This document shows, one piece after another, positions 1 through 6,776 of a stretch of 11,039 nt of DNA. The notes under the pieces are model-generated. The model searched no databases, was not told the origin of the DNA, and worked only from the letters and a program-made list of their open reading frames with translations. A program made the position numbers and the translations under genes. Position 1 is the first letter of the stretch. Every line of letters begins with the position of its first letter. Source of the stretch: Bacillota bacterium (GTDB lineage Bacteria > Bacillota > Clostridia > Lachnospirales > Cellulosilyticaceae); the NCBI GenBank assembly GCA_023410675.1, contig JAEYPM010000069.1, forward strand, positions 1-11,039. The letters are read 5' to 3'.

Positions 1-1659
1 TACTTACATACTATGGATAAAAGTATGGGAAATATATCCATTGTGTTTAATGATCAATCTGTCTTAGGGACTATTACTGACTTGTCTCATGAACAGTTAA
101 ATGCATATAATTATGAGTTGGCTAAAGATAACTGTTACTGGAAAACGGATTTTGACGAGACAAATGGAGAAATTTTATTAATACGTTCGGCCAATAATAG
201 CAATAATGAGTCGATTGCTAATATTGTAGCTATAGTAAAACAAGACGAAATACGTGATATGATAAATGGAATTGAGCTACTAAATGATTCAAAAGTATAC
301 ATAACAGACATTCATGGCAATTTGCTTTTTCACAATGACGACAATAAAGCAGTTTTAGATAAGCACATACTAGATGTAATAGATCCTCAAACAGATTTTG
401 GATTTGCTACAACTTCTGGAAAACTTATTACTTATAAGACACTTTCAAATGGATGGCGATTAATTTCTGAAATTCCACAAATATCTTTAACAAGTCAATT
501 AAACACTTCTCTAATTATAGTTGTAATTCTTGTAGGTATAACAGCTGTGCTTTCGTTTGCTATTGGTATACTAGTATCACGTGGATTTTTAAATCCTGTC
601 ATACACTTAATGAAACTTATGAAACAAGCGGAACAAGGAAATCTTACTGTTCACATAGAAGATAAAGGTAATGATGAAATAGGAATGCTCTGCAAAAGTT
701 TCAATAATATGATAAGAAACATTTCAAACCTAATCAAGGGAAATAAAGAAGTAATTGATGTGATTTTAGATAGTAGTAAGATACTACGTACTTCAACAGA
801 GCAGTCTGCGATGACCATTCAGCAACTGTCAATATCTATTGAAGAGATTGCAGAGGGAACAAAGAATCAAGCAGAAGATGCATCTCAAGGTGCCTATGTT
901 ATGACAAATTTATCTGACAGTATACAGAATGTTATAGAAAAAACGCAAATGATATCTCATAAGAATAAAGGAGCAGAAGAAATAATAGAAAATGCTACAG
1001 AAAGCATGGATCTACTAAATACTTCTGTAAGCTCTGTTATTAACTTCTCGCATATTATTAATGAGAGTATACTAGAGCTTAGCTCATTGACTGAGACCAT
1101 AGAAGAGGTTATGCAGTTAGTTGATAGCATTAGTGATCAGACCAACCTTCTAGCCCTAAATGCAACGATTGAAGCAGCTAGAGCAGGAGAAGTTGGCAAA
1201 GGATTTGCCGTTGTAGCACAAGAAATTAGACATTTAGCTGAACAATCAAGAACATCTACTGGTAATGTTAGAAAAACATTAGAAATTATTAATAACAAGA
1301 CATCTGATGTTGTGAGATTGGTTCAAGATTCAGATCAAATCTTTAATAGACAAGAAATATGTGTTAAAAAGGCTCAAGAAGCATTTACATACGTGATTAA
1401 CAATTTAAAAAATATGAGTATTGATATTGAAGAAGTTGATTTTAAAATGCACCAGATGGAAGGATTAAGGCAAGAGAGTACTAATAATATCACTAATATT
1501 GCAACTGTTTCACAGGAATTTGCAGCTTGTACAGAAGAAGCGACTACCATTAGTGAAGAGCAAAAAACAGTTATTGACAACTTGTATGAATTATCCGATC
1601 AATTGACTCGGTCTATGGAGACTCTTGAACATACCATACAAGCATTTAAAGTAATATAA
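1..1659 (+). CDS. Methyl-accepting chemotaxis protein, 5' end cut by the window
   Basis: Membrane chemoreceptor that passes ligand binding to the CheA/CheW array. The frame is open from base 1 through the first ATG at 13, and no first membrane segment is present, so the true start lies upstream and the ATG at 13 is probably internal. Numbering from that ATG: residues 1-160 are the rest of an extracellular Cache-type sensor domain (VYITDIHGNLLFHND, then GWRLISEIP just before the membrane); about 166-189 is a membrane helix; about 190-243 is a HAMP domain (NPVIHLMKLM through DEIGMLCKSFNNM); the remainder is the long helical signalling domain. The hairpin tip, at about 380-400, is well conserved (DQTNLLALNATIEAARAGE, then GKGFAVVAQEIRHLAEQS). 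The roughly 305 residues after HAMP fit the long cytoplasmic classes common in clostridia. There is no C-terminal CheR-tethering pentapeptide. The ligand is unknown. The gene converges on the two-component genes and shares their terminator. Confidence 0.95.
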   Translation, partial: YLHTMDKSMGNISIVFNDQSVLGTITDLSHEQLNAYNYELAKDNCYWKTDFDETNGEILLIRSANNSNNESIANIVAIVKQDEIRDMINGIELLNDSKVYITDIHGNLLFHNDDNKAVLDKHILDVIDPQTDFGFATTSGKLITYKTLSNGWRLISEIPQISLTSQLNTSLIIVVILVGITAVLSFAIGILVSRGFLNPVIHLMKLMKQAEQGNLTVHIEDKGNDEIGMLCKSFNNMIRNISNLIKGNKEVIDVILDSSKILRTSTEQSAMTIQQLSISIEEIAEGTKNQAEDASQGAYVMTNLSDSIQNVIEKTQMISHKNKGAEEIIENATESMDLLNTSVSSVINFSHIINESILELSSLTETIEEVMQLVDSISDQTNLLALNATIEAARAGEVGKGFAVVAQEIRHLAEQSRTSTGNVRKTLEIINNKTSDVVRLVQDSDQIFNRQEICVKKAQEAFTYVINNLKNMSIDIEEVDFKMHQMEGLRQESTNNITNIATVSQEFAACTEEATTISEEQKTVIDNLYELSDQLTRSMETLEHTIQAFKVI

Positions 1660-1677
1660 AACAGAAGATACAATACA

Positions 1678-1720
1678 TAAACAAATAACCTAGAAACATA
1701 GTTTCTAGGTTATTTGTTTA
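1678..1720. terminator. Perfect 20-bp inverted repeat, bidirectional terminator
   Basis: Bases 1678-1697 pair perfectly with 1701-1720 around a 3-base ATA loop. The outer part of the stem is AT-rich (TTATTTGTTTA on the plus strand), giving a T-rich 3' arm in both directions, so the element can end both the chemoreceptor transcript and the convergent response-regulator transcript. The stop codon of the regulator (1718-1720, minus strand) is the outermost triplet of the stem. Confidence 0.85.
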
Positions 1721-3325
1721 TGTCGCATTCATTTTGTTTTTAAATTCTTGTAAGCTTAATCCTGTTGCTTTTTTAAAGCATTTAATAAAATAGTTTGGAT
1801 CCGGAATACCCACCATTTGAGCAAGCTGATAGGCTTTATAATTACCTGAATGAAGCAGTTCGACTGCCTTTTTTATTCTAAGTTCTAAAAGGTACTCTGT
1901 AAATGAACTATTCGTAAACTTCTTAAAAATTCTACTTAAATAGCTTGGATTTATGTAAAACTGATTGGCTAACCCTGTTAGCGATAATTCTGTATCTGAA
2001 AAATGCGTTTCGAGATAATGAATGACTTGTAGCACCGCACTATTTTGTTTGTCATCATTGATAATAGACATTTTGTCACACAGATCAGAAATAATAGTAT
2101 TTACATATTTTTCTATGTCTGCGTATACATGGATATTAATTAGTTGAGAATAATAGATCTCACTTGAATAAAGTTCTGCACTTGAGAAGCCACTTTGTCT
2201 AAGGGCATTTGTAACTTGAGTAAGAAGTTCAATAGCAACGTGTCTTATATCATTTAAGTCAGTAAGCCCTTTTTCCAGAGATTCGTGAAGTAAGTTAATA
2301 GCTAATTCTGTGGATTGAGCTGATAAGGCTGATTTTACAAGTAAAATGAGATACTCAAGGGGATTATCCTTAGTAGGGATGTAGTCCACTTTAGGCATAT
2401 CTAAATTATGATTATAAATAACAGCTTCATCGAGAATATAACACAATTTTAATGCATACTTTGCGTCCTGATAAGAAAAAGGAATGTGATCAACACAAGA
2501 TATTAGTGTTCCAATACCACAGTAAACGGTCATATTAAGACTCATTCTAAAATAGTCAACAATCTGCTCGCAAAGTTTTGACAAATTGATAGAACTATCA
2601 TTACATAATATTACAATATGGTTATAAGGGTCACTAAAAACATAGATATTTGTATTATCGCAAAAAGATTCTTTGATATAGTTCATGCAGTTTTCGGTAA
2701 TACTTTGCCTTGTCTGACTTTTATTATAGTAGGTATCAAATATAATATTAATAAGTGCAATTTGTGTCTCGTTACTTAAGGCAGACGGTAGTGTGTTGGT
2801 AACATCTAGTTTGTTAATAAGTTGTATAGTTTCTGTATCACCACTGATTAAGGCATTTAAATAGTCGTTTTTTAACTGAGAGGCATTATTTTTAATATAT
2901 TCATAAGAGCTCTCTAACTGGGTAAGTTTTTTTCTTTTTTCAGTTATTTTATCACGTAATTTTTTAAGTGTATTTGTAATAACTTCAGGGTCAATAGGCT
3001 TTACAATAAAGTCAGAAACCCCTATAGTGATTGCTTGTTGGGCATAAGAAAATTGCTCGTGGGCTGTAAGTATTACCACATATACATCAATAAATTGTGA
3101 CATAATCTGCTTGCTAAGCATTAGCCCATTCATATAAGGCATTTCAATATCTGTTAATACAATATCAGGTTTTATTTCTTGCATGATATCTAAGGCTTCT
3201 ATACCAGAATCTACATCACCAATTACCTTCATGCCAAGGGATTCCCAATCAATACATAACTTTAAAAGATTTCTTGTGTTTTGTTCATCATCTACAATAA
3301 GTACATTAAGAAGATTTTGGTTCAT
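1718..3325 (-). CDS. YesN-type response regulator with AraC-family DNA-binding domain
   Basis: Cytoplasmic transcription factor of 535 residues, presumed partner of the adjacent kinase. Residues about 6-125 are a receiver domain with the acidic pair D12/D13, the probable phosphoacceptor D59 (LTDIEMP), T87 and K109 (FIVKPID), so all key receiver positions are present. A charged helical linker follows (about 120-150). The middle region, with GIGTLISCVDHIPFSYQDAK, resembles the degenerate GGDEF-like segment of many YesN regulators; this is a pattern judgement. The last 105 residues or so are an AraC-type double helix-turn-helix (LANQFYINPSYLSRIFKKFT and AQMVGIPDPNYFIKCFKKAT). The start is supported by GGAGGT at 3331-3336, five bases upstream and inside the kinase gene. 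The 20-bp overlap with the kinase implies translational coupling. The most obvious target is the divergent sugar transporter operon, but no binding site is proven. Confidence 0.95.
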   Translation of the reverse strand: MNQNLLNVLIVDDEQNTRNLLKLCIDWESLGMKVIGDVDSGIEALDIMQEIKPDIVLTDIEMPYMNGLMLSKQIMSQFIDVYVVILTAHEQFSYAQQAITIGVSDFIVKPIDPEVITNTLKKLRDKITEKRKKLTQLESSYEYIKNNASQLKNDYLNALISGDTETIQLINKLDVTNTLPSALSNETQIALINIIFDTYYNKSQTRQSITENCMNYIKESFCDNTNIYVFSDPYNHIVILCNDSSINLSKLCEQIVDYFRMSLNMTVYCGIGTLISCVDHIPFSYQDAKYALKLCYILDEAVIYNHNLDMPKVDYIPTKDNPLEYLILLVKSALSAQSTELAINLLHESLEKGLTDLNDIRHVAIELLTQVTNALRQSGFSSAELYSSEIYYSQLINIHVYADIEKYVNTIISDLCDKMSIINDDKQNSAVLQVIHYLETHFSDTELSLTGLANQFYINPSYLSRIFKKFTNSSFTEYLLELRIKKAVELLHSGNYKAYQLAQMVGIPDPNYFIKCFKKATGLSLQEFKNKMNAT

Positions 3326-5087
3326 AAGTTACCTCCTGAAACGGCAGCTTTAAAATGACCTGAGTCCCTTTAAAGCGTTCGCTTGTTACTTCGTATATAT
3401 CATCTACACCATAGTGAATTCTAAGACGTGCAATAGTACCTCTTAGACCAAAGCTTTTGATGTTGCCATCAATAGAATTTGCTTGTAGGCTGAGCATGAT
3501 TTCTTCTGTCATTCCTAGGCCATCATCTTCAATGTAGATGTATAGTTGGTTATTTTTTATTTGTGAAGAAATAATAATATTTCCAGGTTCTCCGCTAGGC
3601 TTGATTCCATGATAAATACAATTTTCCACAAGTGGTTGCAAGATGTTTTTAAGTATAGGAATATTAAGGGTTTCTGCTTCTAAATGATAAGTATCATTAA
3701 TTAATGTATGATATCTAAGCTTTTGCAAAGTGAGGTAGTTTTTTATCATTGTAATTTCCGCTTCTAAGGTAGTCATGGAATTTCCTTTATTAAGACTTTC
3801 TCTGTAAAACTGACCAAGAGCATGTATCGCATCATATACTTCTTGATTATTATTTGAAAGAGCTAAATAAGCAATACTATCTAATGTGTTGTATAAAAAA
3901 TGGGGTTTGATTTGTTCATTTAATATGCTAAGTGCCAACTTTCGTTTTTGTTTTTCAGTAGCCACTTCTTTAATAATCATTTTCTCTATTTCTTCGATCA
4001 TTAAATTATAGGTGTCTTTGAGCTCACCAATTTCATCATTTCCAGTTAAAATAGTTACATGTTTAAAATGACCTTTTTTTACTCCTTGCATGGCTGCAAT
4101 AAGTTTTTCAATGGGTTTCGTTACAAAACTTGCAGTAAAAAGAGAAGCTGTAAGAAAAACAATAACTGAAATAGTAATAAGTAATATTAATAAAGAGTTA
4201 AAAGGATTAATGGTTTGATTAATCGTATCTATAGGGGTATAGCTTACAAGTTTCCAATTGTAGTCATCAAGAGAGGAACAAAGGACATAATATTCAACAC
4301 CATTAATATTTTCAATAACACCATTCGTATATTCTTCTGTATTAATAGAGGAAATAATAGGATCATTTTTGTTACCAATGATTATGGGATTTTCATTATC
4401 ATCAAGCAATATAAAAGAAGTATTATATTTTAATTTCGTCTCTTCAATTATAGGTGAGAAAAAGTCCTCGGTAATATTAATAATCAATATACCATTCGGA
4501 ACGAGCTTGTCGATGTCGTAAACAACACGGATCATAGATACGTTATTCTTACCAGTATTTGGGACTAAGCTACCTCCGGCATTAATATTAATAAGATATT
4601 TTCCTTCAAGAGCTAGTGCCTCATTGTACCAACGAGCTGATTCAATATCATTATCCAAAAAAAAAGTTACAGATTTGGATACACTAATATTTGCATCATT
4701 AAAGCGATATAAATAAATAGAATCAATAAAAGGGAAAGTAACAAAAAGCTGGGAGAATGTTTGGTACACAGATCTTCTATATTTAAGACCGTTATCTTTA
4801 CTATTGAGATAGCCACGTACGTCAGGATTAGATATGATCAGCTTAGATATATTGTTGACATTTTCTAAGTTTGATTCAATATTTGATTTCATAAGATAAA
4901 TGGATTGATTTGAGCTTAGATTAAGTTGTTTTGTTTTTTCTTGATCAAGTATTTGCTTATATACAATAGTTGTAGTAAAAAAATAGATCACTAAAAATAA
5001 CATAAAAATAGTAATGATTTTATATTTAATAGGAAAATTCATAAATTGGTATTTAAGTGTCCTAATATTTTGTTTATTAAATAACAT
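3306..5087 (-). CDS. YesM-type sensor histidine kinase (HAMP, His_kinase/LytS type)
   Basis: Membrane sensor kinase of 593 residues when started at 5087. An ATG at 5105 would add six residues but has no ribosome binding site, whereas AGGAG (5093-5097) sits five bases before the ATG at 5087. Domains in order: first membrane helix at about 20-40; extracellular Cache-like sensor to about 290, ending DDYNWKLVSYTPID; second membrane helix at about 298-321; HAMP (TKPIEKLIAAMQGVKKG, then NDEIGELKDTYNLM); phosphoacceptor H396 in NEQIKPHFLYNTLDS; and an ATPase domain with N489 in the N box (PLVENCIYHG) and the G1 box DDGLGM at about 520. The following glycine loop reads SFGLRGT, slightly off the usual GxGL-N pattern. 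It is read first in the kinase-regulator pair. The signal is inferred to be a sugar or a loaded binding protein, from the neighbouring transporter. Confidence 0.94.
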   Translation of the reverse strand: MLFNKQNIRTLKYQFMNFPIKYKIITIFMLFLVIYFFTTTIVYKQILDQEKTKQLNLSSNQSIYLMKSNIESNLENVNNISKLIISNPDVRGYLNSKDNGLKYRRSVYQTFSQLFVTFPFIDSIYLYRFNDANISVSKSVTFFLDNDIESARWYNEALALEGKYLININAGGSLVPNTGKNNVSMIRVVYDIDKLVPNGILIINITEDFFSPIIEETKLKYNTSFILLDDNENPIIIGNKNDPIISSINTEEYTNGVIENINGVEYYVLCSSLDDYNWKLVSYTPIDTINQTINPFNSLLILLITISVIVFLTASLFTASFVTKPIEKLIAAMQGVKKGHFKHVTILTGNDEIGELKDTYNLMIEEIEKMIIKEVATEKQKRKLALSILNEQIKPHFLYNTLDSIAYLALSNNNQEVYDAIHALGQFYRESLNKGNSMTTLEAEITMIKNYLTLQKLRYHTLINDTYHLEAETLNIPILKNILQPLVENCIYHGIKPSGEPGNIIISSQIKNNQLYIYIEDDGLGMTEEIMLSLQANSIDGNIKSFGLRGTIARLRIHYGVDDIYEVTSERFKGTQVILKLPFQEVTYEPKSS

Positions 5088-5092
5088 AGCTA

Positions 5093-5097
5093 CTCCT
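5093..5097 (-). promoter_or_regulatory. Ribosome binding site fixing the kinase start
   Basis: On the minus strand this reads AGGAG, five bases before the ATG whose first base is 5087. No comparable purine run precedes the in-frame ATG at 5105, so the shorter kinase reading is preferred. Confidence 0.75.
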
Positions 5098-5157
5098 AAT
5101 TTCATTAATAATATATCAAAAGAAATGACAATTTTTATTAATTTTCATACCATTTTG

Positions 5158-5166
5158 ATTATATCA
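5158..5166 (-). promoter_or_regulatory. Candidate extended -10 promoter for the kinase/regulator pair
   Basis: The minus strand reads TGATATAAT, a full match to the extended -10 pattern TGnTATAAT. Seventeen bases upstream of the hexamer is a weak -35-like TTTATT (5181-5186). The predicted start of transcription is near 5151, leaving a leader of about 64 bases to the ATG at 5087. The region is very AT-rich, so chance -10 matches are possible; the TG extension is what raises this one above the background. Confidence 0.5.
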
Positions 5167-5184
5167 TAGTTAATTATATTAATA

Positions 5185-5209
5185 AATATATTGAGTGAAT
5201 ATATAAAGT
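5185..5209. repeat. Imperfect tandem 12-base repeat, possible regulator site
   Basis: AATATATTGAGT (5185-5196) and AATATATAAAGT (5198-5209) match at 10 of 12 bases and start 13 bases apart. They lie between the two divergent promoter candidates, upstream of the -10 of the transporter operon, where an AraC-type activator could bind. Low sequence complexity makes chance a serious alternative. Confidence 0.25.
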
Positions 5210-5249
5210 AAAAAATGTGCATAAAAAAAGTCACTATTATCCATTCTAT

Positions 5250-5258
5250 TGGTATAAT
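5250..5258 (+). promoter_or_regulatory. Candidate extended -10 promoter for the transporter/glycosidase operon
   Basis: The sequence TGGTATAAT matches the extended -10 pattern. The hexamer 17 bases upstream (5230-5235, GTCACT) is a poor -35, which fits a promoter that needs an activator such as the divergent AraC-type regulator. The predicted start is near 5265, giving a leader of nearly 60 bases. A second TATAAT at 5267-5272 has no TG extension or usable -35. The non-coding stretch between the promoters contains no CG dinucleotide, so no canonical CcpA cre box is seen. Confidence 0.5.
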
Positions 5259-5310
5259 AATGACAATATAATATAAATAACATGAATCAATATTATCATG
5301 AATAAAGAAT

Positions 5311-5315
5311 GGGAG
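5311..5315 (+). promoter_or_regulatory. Ribosome binding site fixing the binding-protein start
   Basis: GGGAG lies eight bases before the ATG at 5324. The in-frame ATG at 5309 overlaps this element and has no purine-rich site of its own at a suitable distance, so translation most likely begins at 5324. Confidence 0.7.
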
Positions 5316-5323
5316 ATGATAAG

Positions 5324-6667
5324 ATGAAATTGAAATTATCCAAGCTACTTTCTGCCGCTTTAGGTTTGAGTATGATTATTGGAAGTATAGGATGTACAGG
5401 AACAGGTGGCACAGGTGACGGTGGCAATTCAGGAAATGCAACAAATGCAGCCACAGAAGCAAAATCACAGAATGCAGCAACAGACGAACCAGTGGAACTA
5501 ACTTTTTGGCATATATGGGGAGCAGAAACAGATGCTTCTTATGGTGCAGTAAAAAAGGTTATTGCTGATTTTGAAAAAGAATACCCTTATATTAAGATAA
5601 AACAAGATACAACAGAAAATGAAGCATACAAAACTAAAATTAAAGCTTCTGCTGCAGCAAATGAACTTCCAGATGTATTTTCATCTTGGGGCGGCGGATT
5701 CTCAAAACCATTTATTGATTCAGGAAGAGTTCTTGCAATTGATGAGTATTTAAATGATGATATTAAAGGTAGAATGGTAAATGGTGCATTAGCAAATACT
5801 ACATATAATGACAAAGTATATGGTATGACTTTTGGTCTTTCTTGTGGAGCACTATTTGTTAATAAGGAAGTTTTTGAACAAAACAACTTAGAAATTCCAC
5901 AAACATATGATGAATTAATTGAAGTAGTCAAAGCTTTTAAAGCAAAAGGCATTACACCAATGACAGTTTCAGGAAAAGACATATGGACGATAGCTATGTA
6001 CTTTGATGCAATGGCATTAAAGGCTGCTGGAAATGATAAAATAACAAAAACACTTGGAAAACAAGGAAGCTTTAAAGATCCAGAATTCTTAAGTGCAGCA
6101 CAGAAACTTAAAGAACTTGTTGATCTTGGTGCATTCCCAGAAGGAGCTGCAGGTCTTTCTAAAGACGAATCTGATATTCCTTTCTTAGAAGGAAAAATCC
6201 CAATGCTCTTTAATGGAAGCTGGACAGCTGGTAGCGTATATAGAGAAGATTCTAAGATTAAAGATAAAGTAACTGTTGTAGGATTCCCAGTTTTTGCAGA
6301 TGGTAAAGGTGACAAGAATGCATTTACAGGTGGAGCTGTTGACTGTATCATGGTTAATGCGGATACAAAACATAAAGAAGCGGCTATTTTATTCCAACAA
6401 TATTTCTGTGAAAATATGGCACGTGAAACCTATCTTGCAGGTGCATATTTACCAGCATGGAAGGTAGATGTAGATGAGTCTAACATTAATCCAGTAACAG
6501 TTGAGCTTGCAAAACTTACAAGTGAAGCTTCAGGATTTACACTTTGGTGGGATACTTTACTTGAAGGTGAAGATACACAACTTTACTTAAATTCACTTCA
6601 AGAATTATTCTTAGGTTCAATATCTCCAGAAGAATTTACTGATAAGTTACAAACAATGTATGAATAA
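5324..6667 (+). CDS. ABC transporter substrate-binding lipoprotein, family 1 (CUT1 sugar type)
   Basis: Extracellular, membrane-anchored sugar-binding protein of 447 residues that delivers substrate to the two permeases encoded next. The chosen start follows GGGAG and gives a clean signal peptide: basic MKLKLSK, a hydrophobic core (LLSAALGLSMIIGS), then Cys24 as the predicted lipidation site. The lipobox reads SIGC, with Ser instead of Leu at -3, so it is slightly atypical. A Gly/Thr/Asn/Ala-rich linker of about 30 residues follows. The mature fold starts VELTFWHIWGAE and continues through KVIADFEKEYPYIKIKQ, ELPDVFSSWGGG, GVPM-like motifs such as KVYGMTFGLSCGALFVNKEV, and IPMLFNGSWTAG, all typical of MalE-like family 1 binding proteins. 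Length is normal. Aromatic residues such as the tryptophans in WHIWG, SSWGG and TLWWD could stack on sugar rings. The exact sugar cannot be read from sequence. It is probably the most highly expressed gene of the operon, given the hairpin that follows it. Confidence 0.95.
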   Translation: MKLKLSKLLSAALGLSMIIGSIGCTGTGGTGDGGNSGNATNAATEAKSQNAATDEPVELTFWHIWGAETDASYGAVKKVIADFEKEYPYIKIKQDTTENEAYKTKIKASAAANELPDVFSSWGGGFSKPFIDSGRVLAIDEYLNDDIKGRMVNGALANTTYNDKVYGMTFGLSCGALFVNKEVFEQNNLEIPQTYDELIEVVKAFKAKGITPMTVSGKDIWTIAMYFDAMALKAAGNDKITKTLGKQGSFKDPEFLSAAQKLKELVDLGAFPEGAAGLSKDESDIPFLEGKIPMLFNGSWTAGSVYREDSKIKDKVTVVGFPVFADGKGDKNAFTGGAVDCIMVNADTKHKEAAILFQQYFCENMARETYLAGAYLPAWKVDVDESNINPVTVELAKLTSEASGFTLWWDTLLEGEDTQLYLNSLQELFLGSISPEEFTDKLQTMYE

Positions 6668-6695
6668 ATGATTGTGTAATACAATTTGATAATGT

Positions 6696-6726
6696 AACGA
6701 CCACTTTAAGTATCAAAGTGGTCGTT
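6696..6726 (+). terminator. Intercistronic hairpin between binding protein and permease genes
   Basis: A perfect 12-bp stem (6696-6707 with 6715-6726) closes a 7-base loop. Only a short, interrupted T-rich tract follows (CTTATAT), so it looks like a leaky terminator or a 3'-end stabiliser rather than a full stop. It would allow much more binding protein than permease to be made, as is known for other binding-protein operons such as malE-malF. No new promoter is obvious between it and the next gene. Confidence 0.65.
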
Positions 6727-6762
6727 CTTATATCAACACCAATATATAACCACTAATGTGTT

Positions 6763-6771
6763 AGGAGGAGG
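6763..6771 (+). promoter_or_regulatory. Strong tandem ribosome binding site before a TTG start
   Basis: AGGAGGAGG offers two overlapping AGGAGG registers, eight and five bases before TTG at 6777. It supports the TTG as the start; the next in-frame ATG is about 31 codons downstream, inside the first membrane segment region. Confidence 0.8.
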
Positions 6772-6776
6772 ATACG

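Noticed and set aside
1374..1580. A 68-codon minus-strand frame inside the chemoreceptor gene
   Set aside because: It is opposite the conserved chemoreceptor helical domain and has no start signal or family motif.
4215..4433. A 72-codon plus-strand frame inside the kinase gene
   Set aside because: It overlaps the kinase sensor domain fully, has low-complexity composition rich in Ile and Asn, and has no ribosome binding site.
5125..5267. The 8-base word ATGACAAT occurs at 5125-5132 and 5260-5267, each just past one of the divergent promoter candidates
   Set aside because: In a short and very AT-rich region an exact 8-base repeat is easily expected by chance, and there is no further symmetry around it.
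5267..5272. A second TATAAT downstream of the favoured transporter promoter
   Set aside because: It lacks a TG extension and has no acceptable -35 at 16-18 bases, so the element at 5250-5258 is the better candidate.
5281..5304. Direct repeat CATGAAT at 5281-5287 and 5298-5304 in the binding-protein leader, considered as an operator or riboswitch part
   Set aside because: The repeat is only seven bases, the flanking sequence does not fold into a convincing structure, and the leader is too short for a known riboswitch.
5587..6351. A 254-codon open frame on the minus strand inside the binding-protein gene
   Set aside because: It lies entirely opposite a clear binding-protein gene, has no convincing start signal and shows no recognisable motif. 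It is a by-product of codon use on the other strand.
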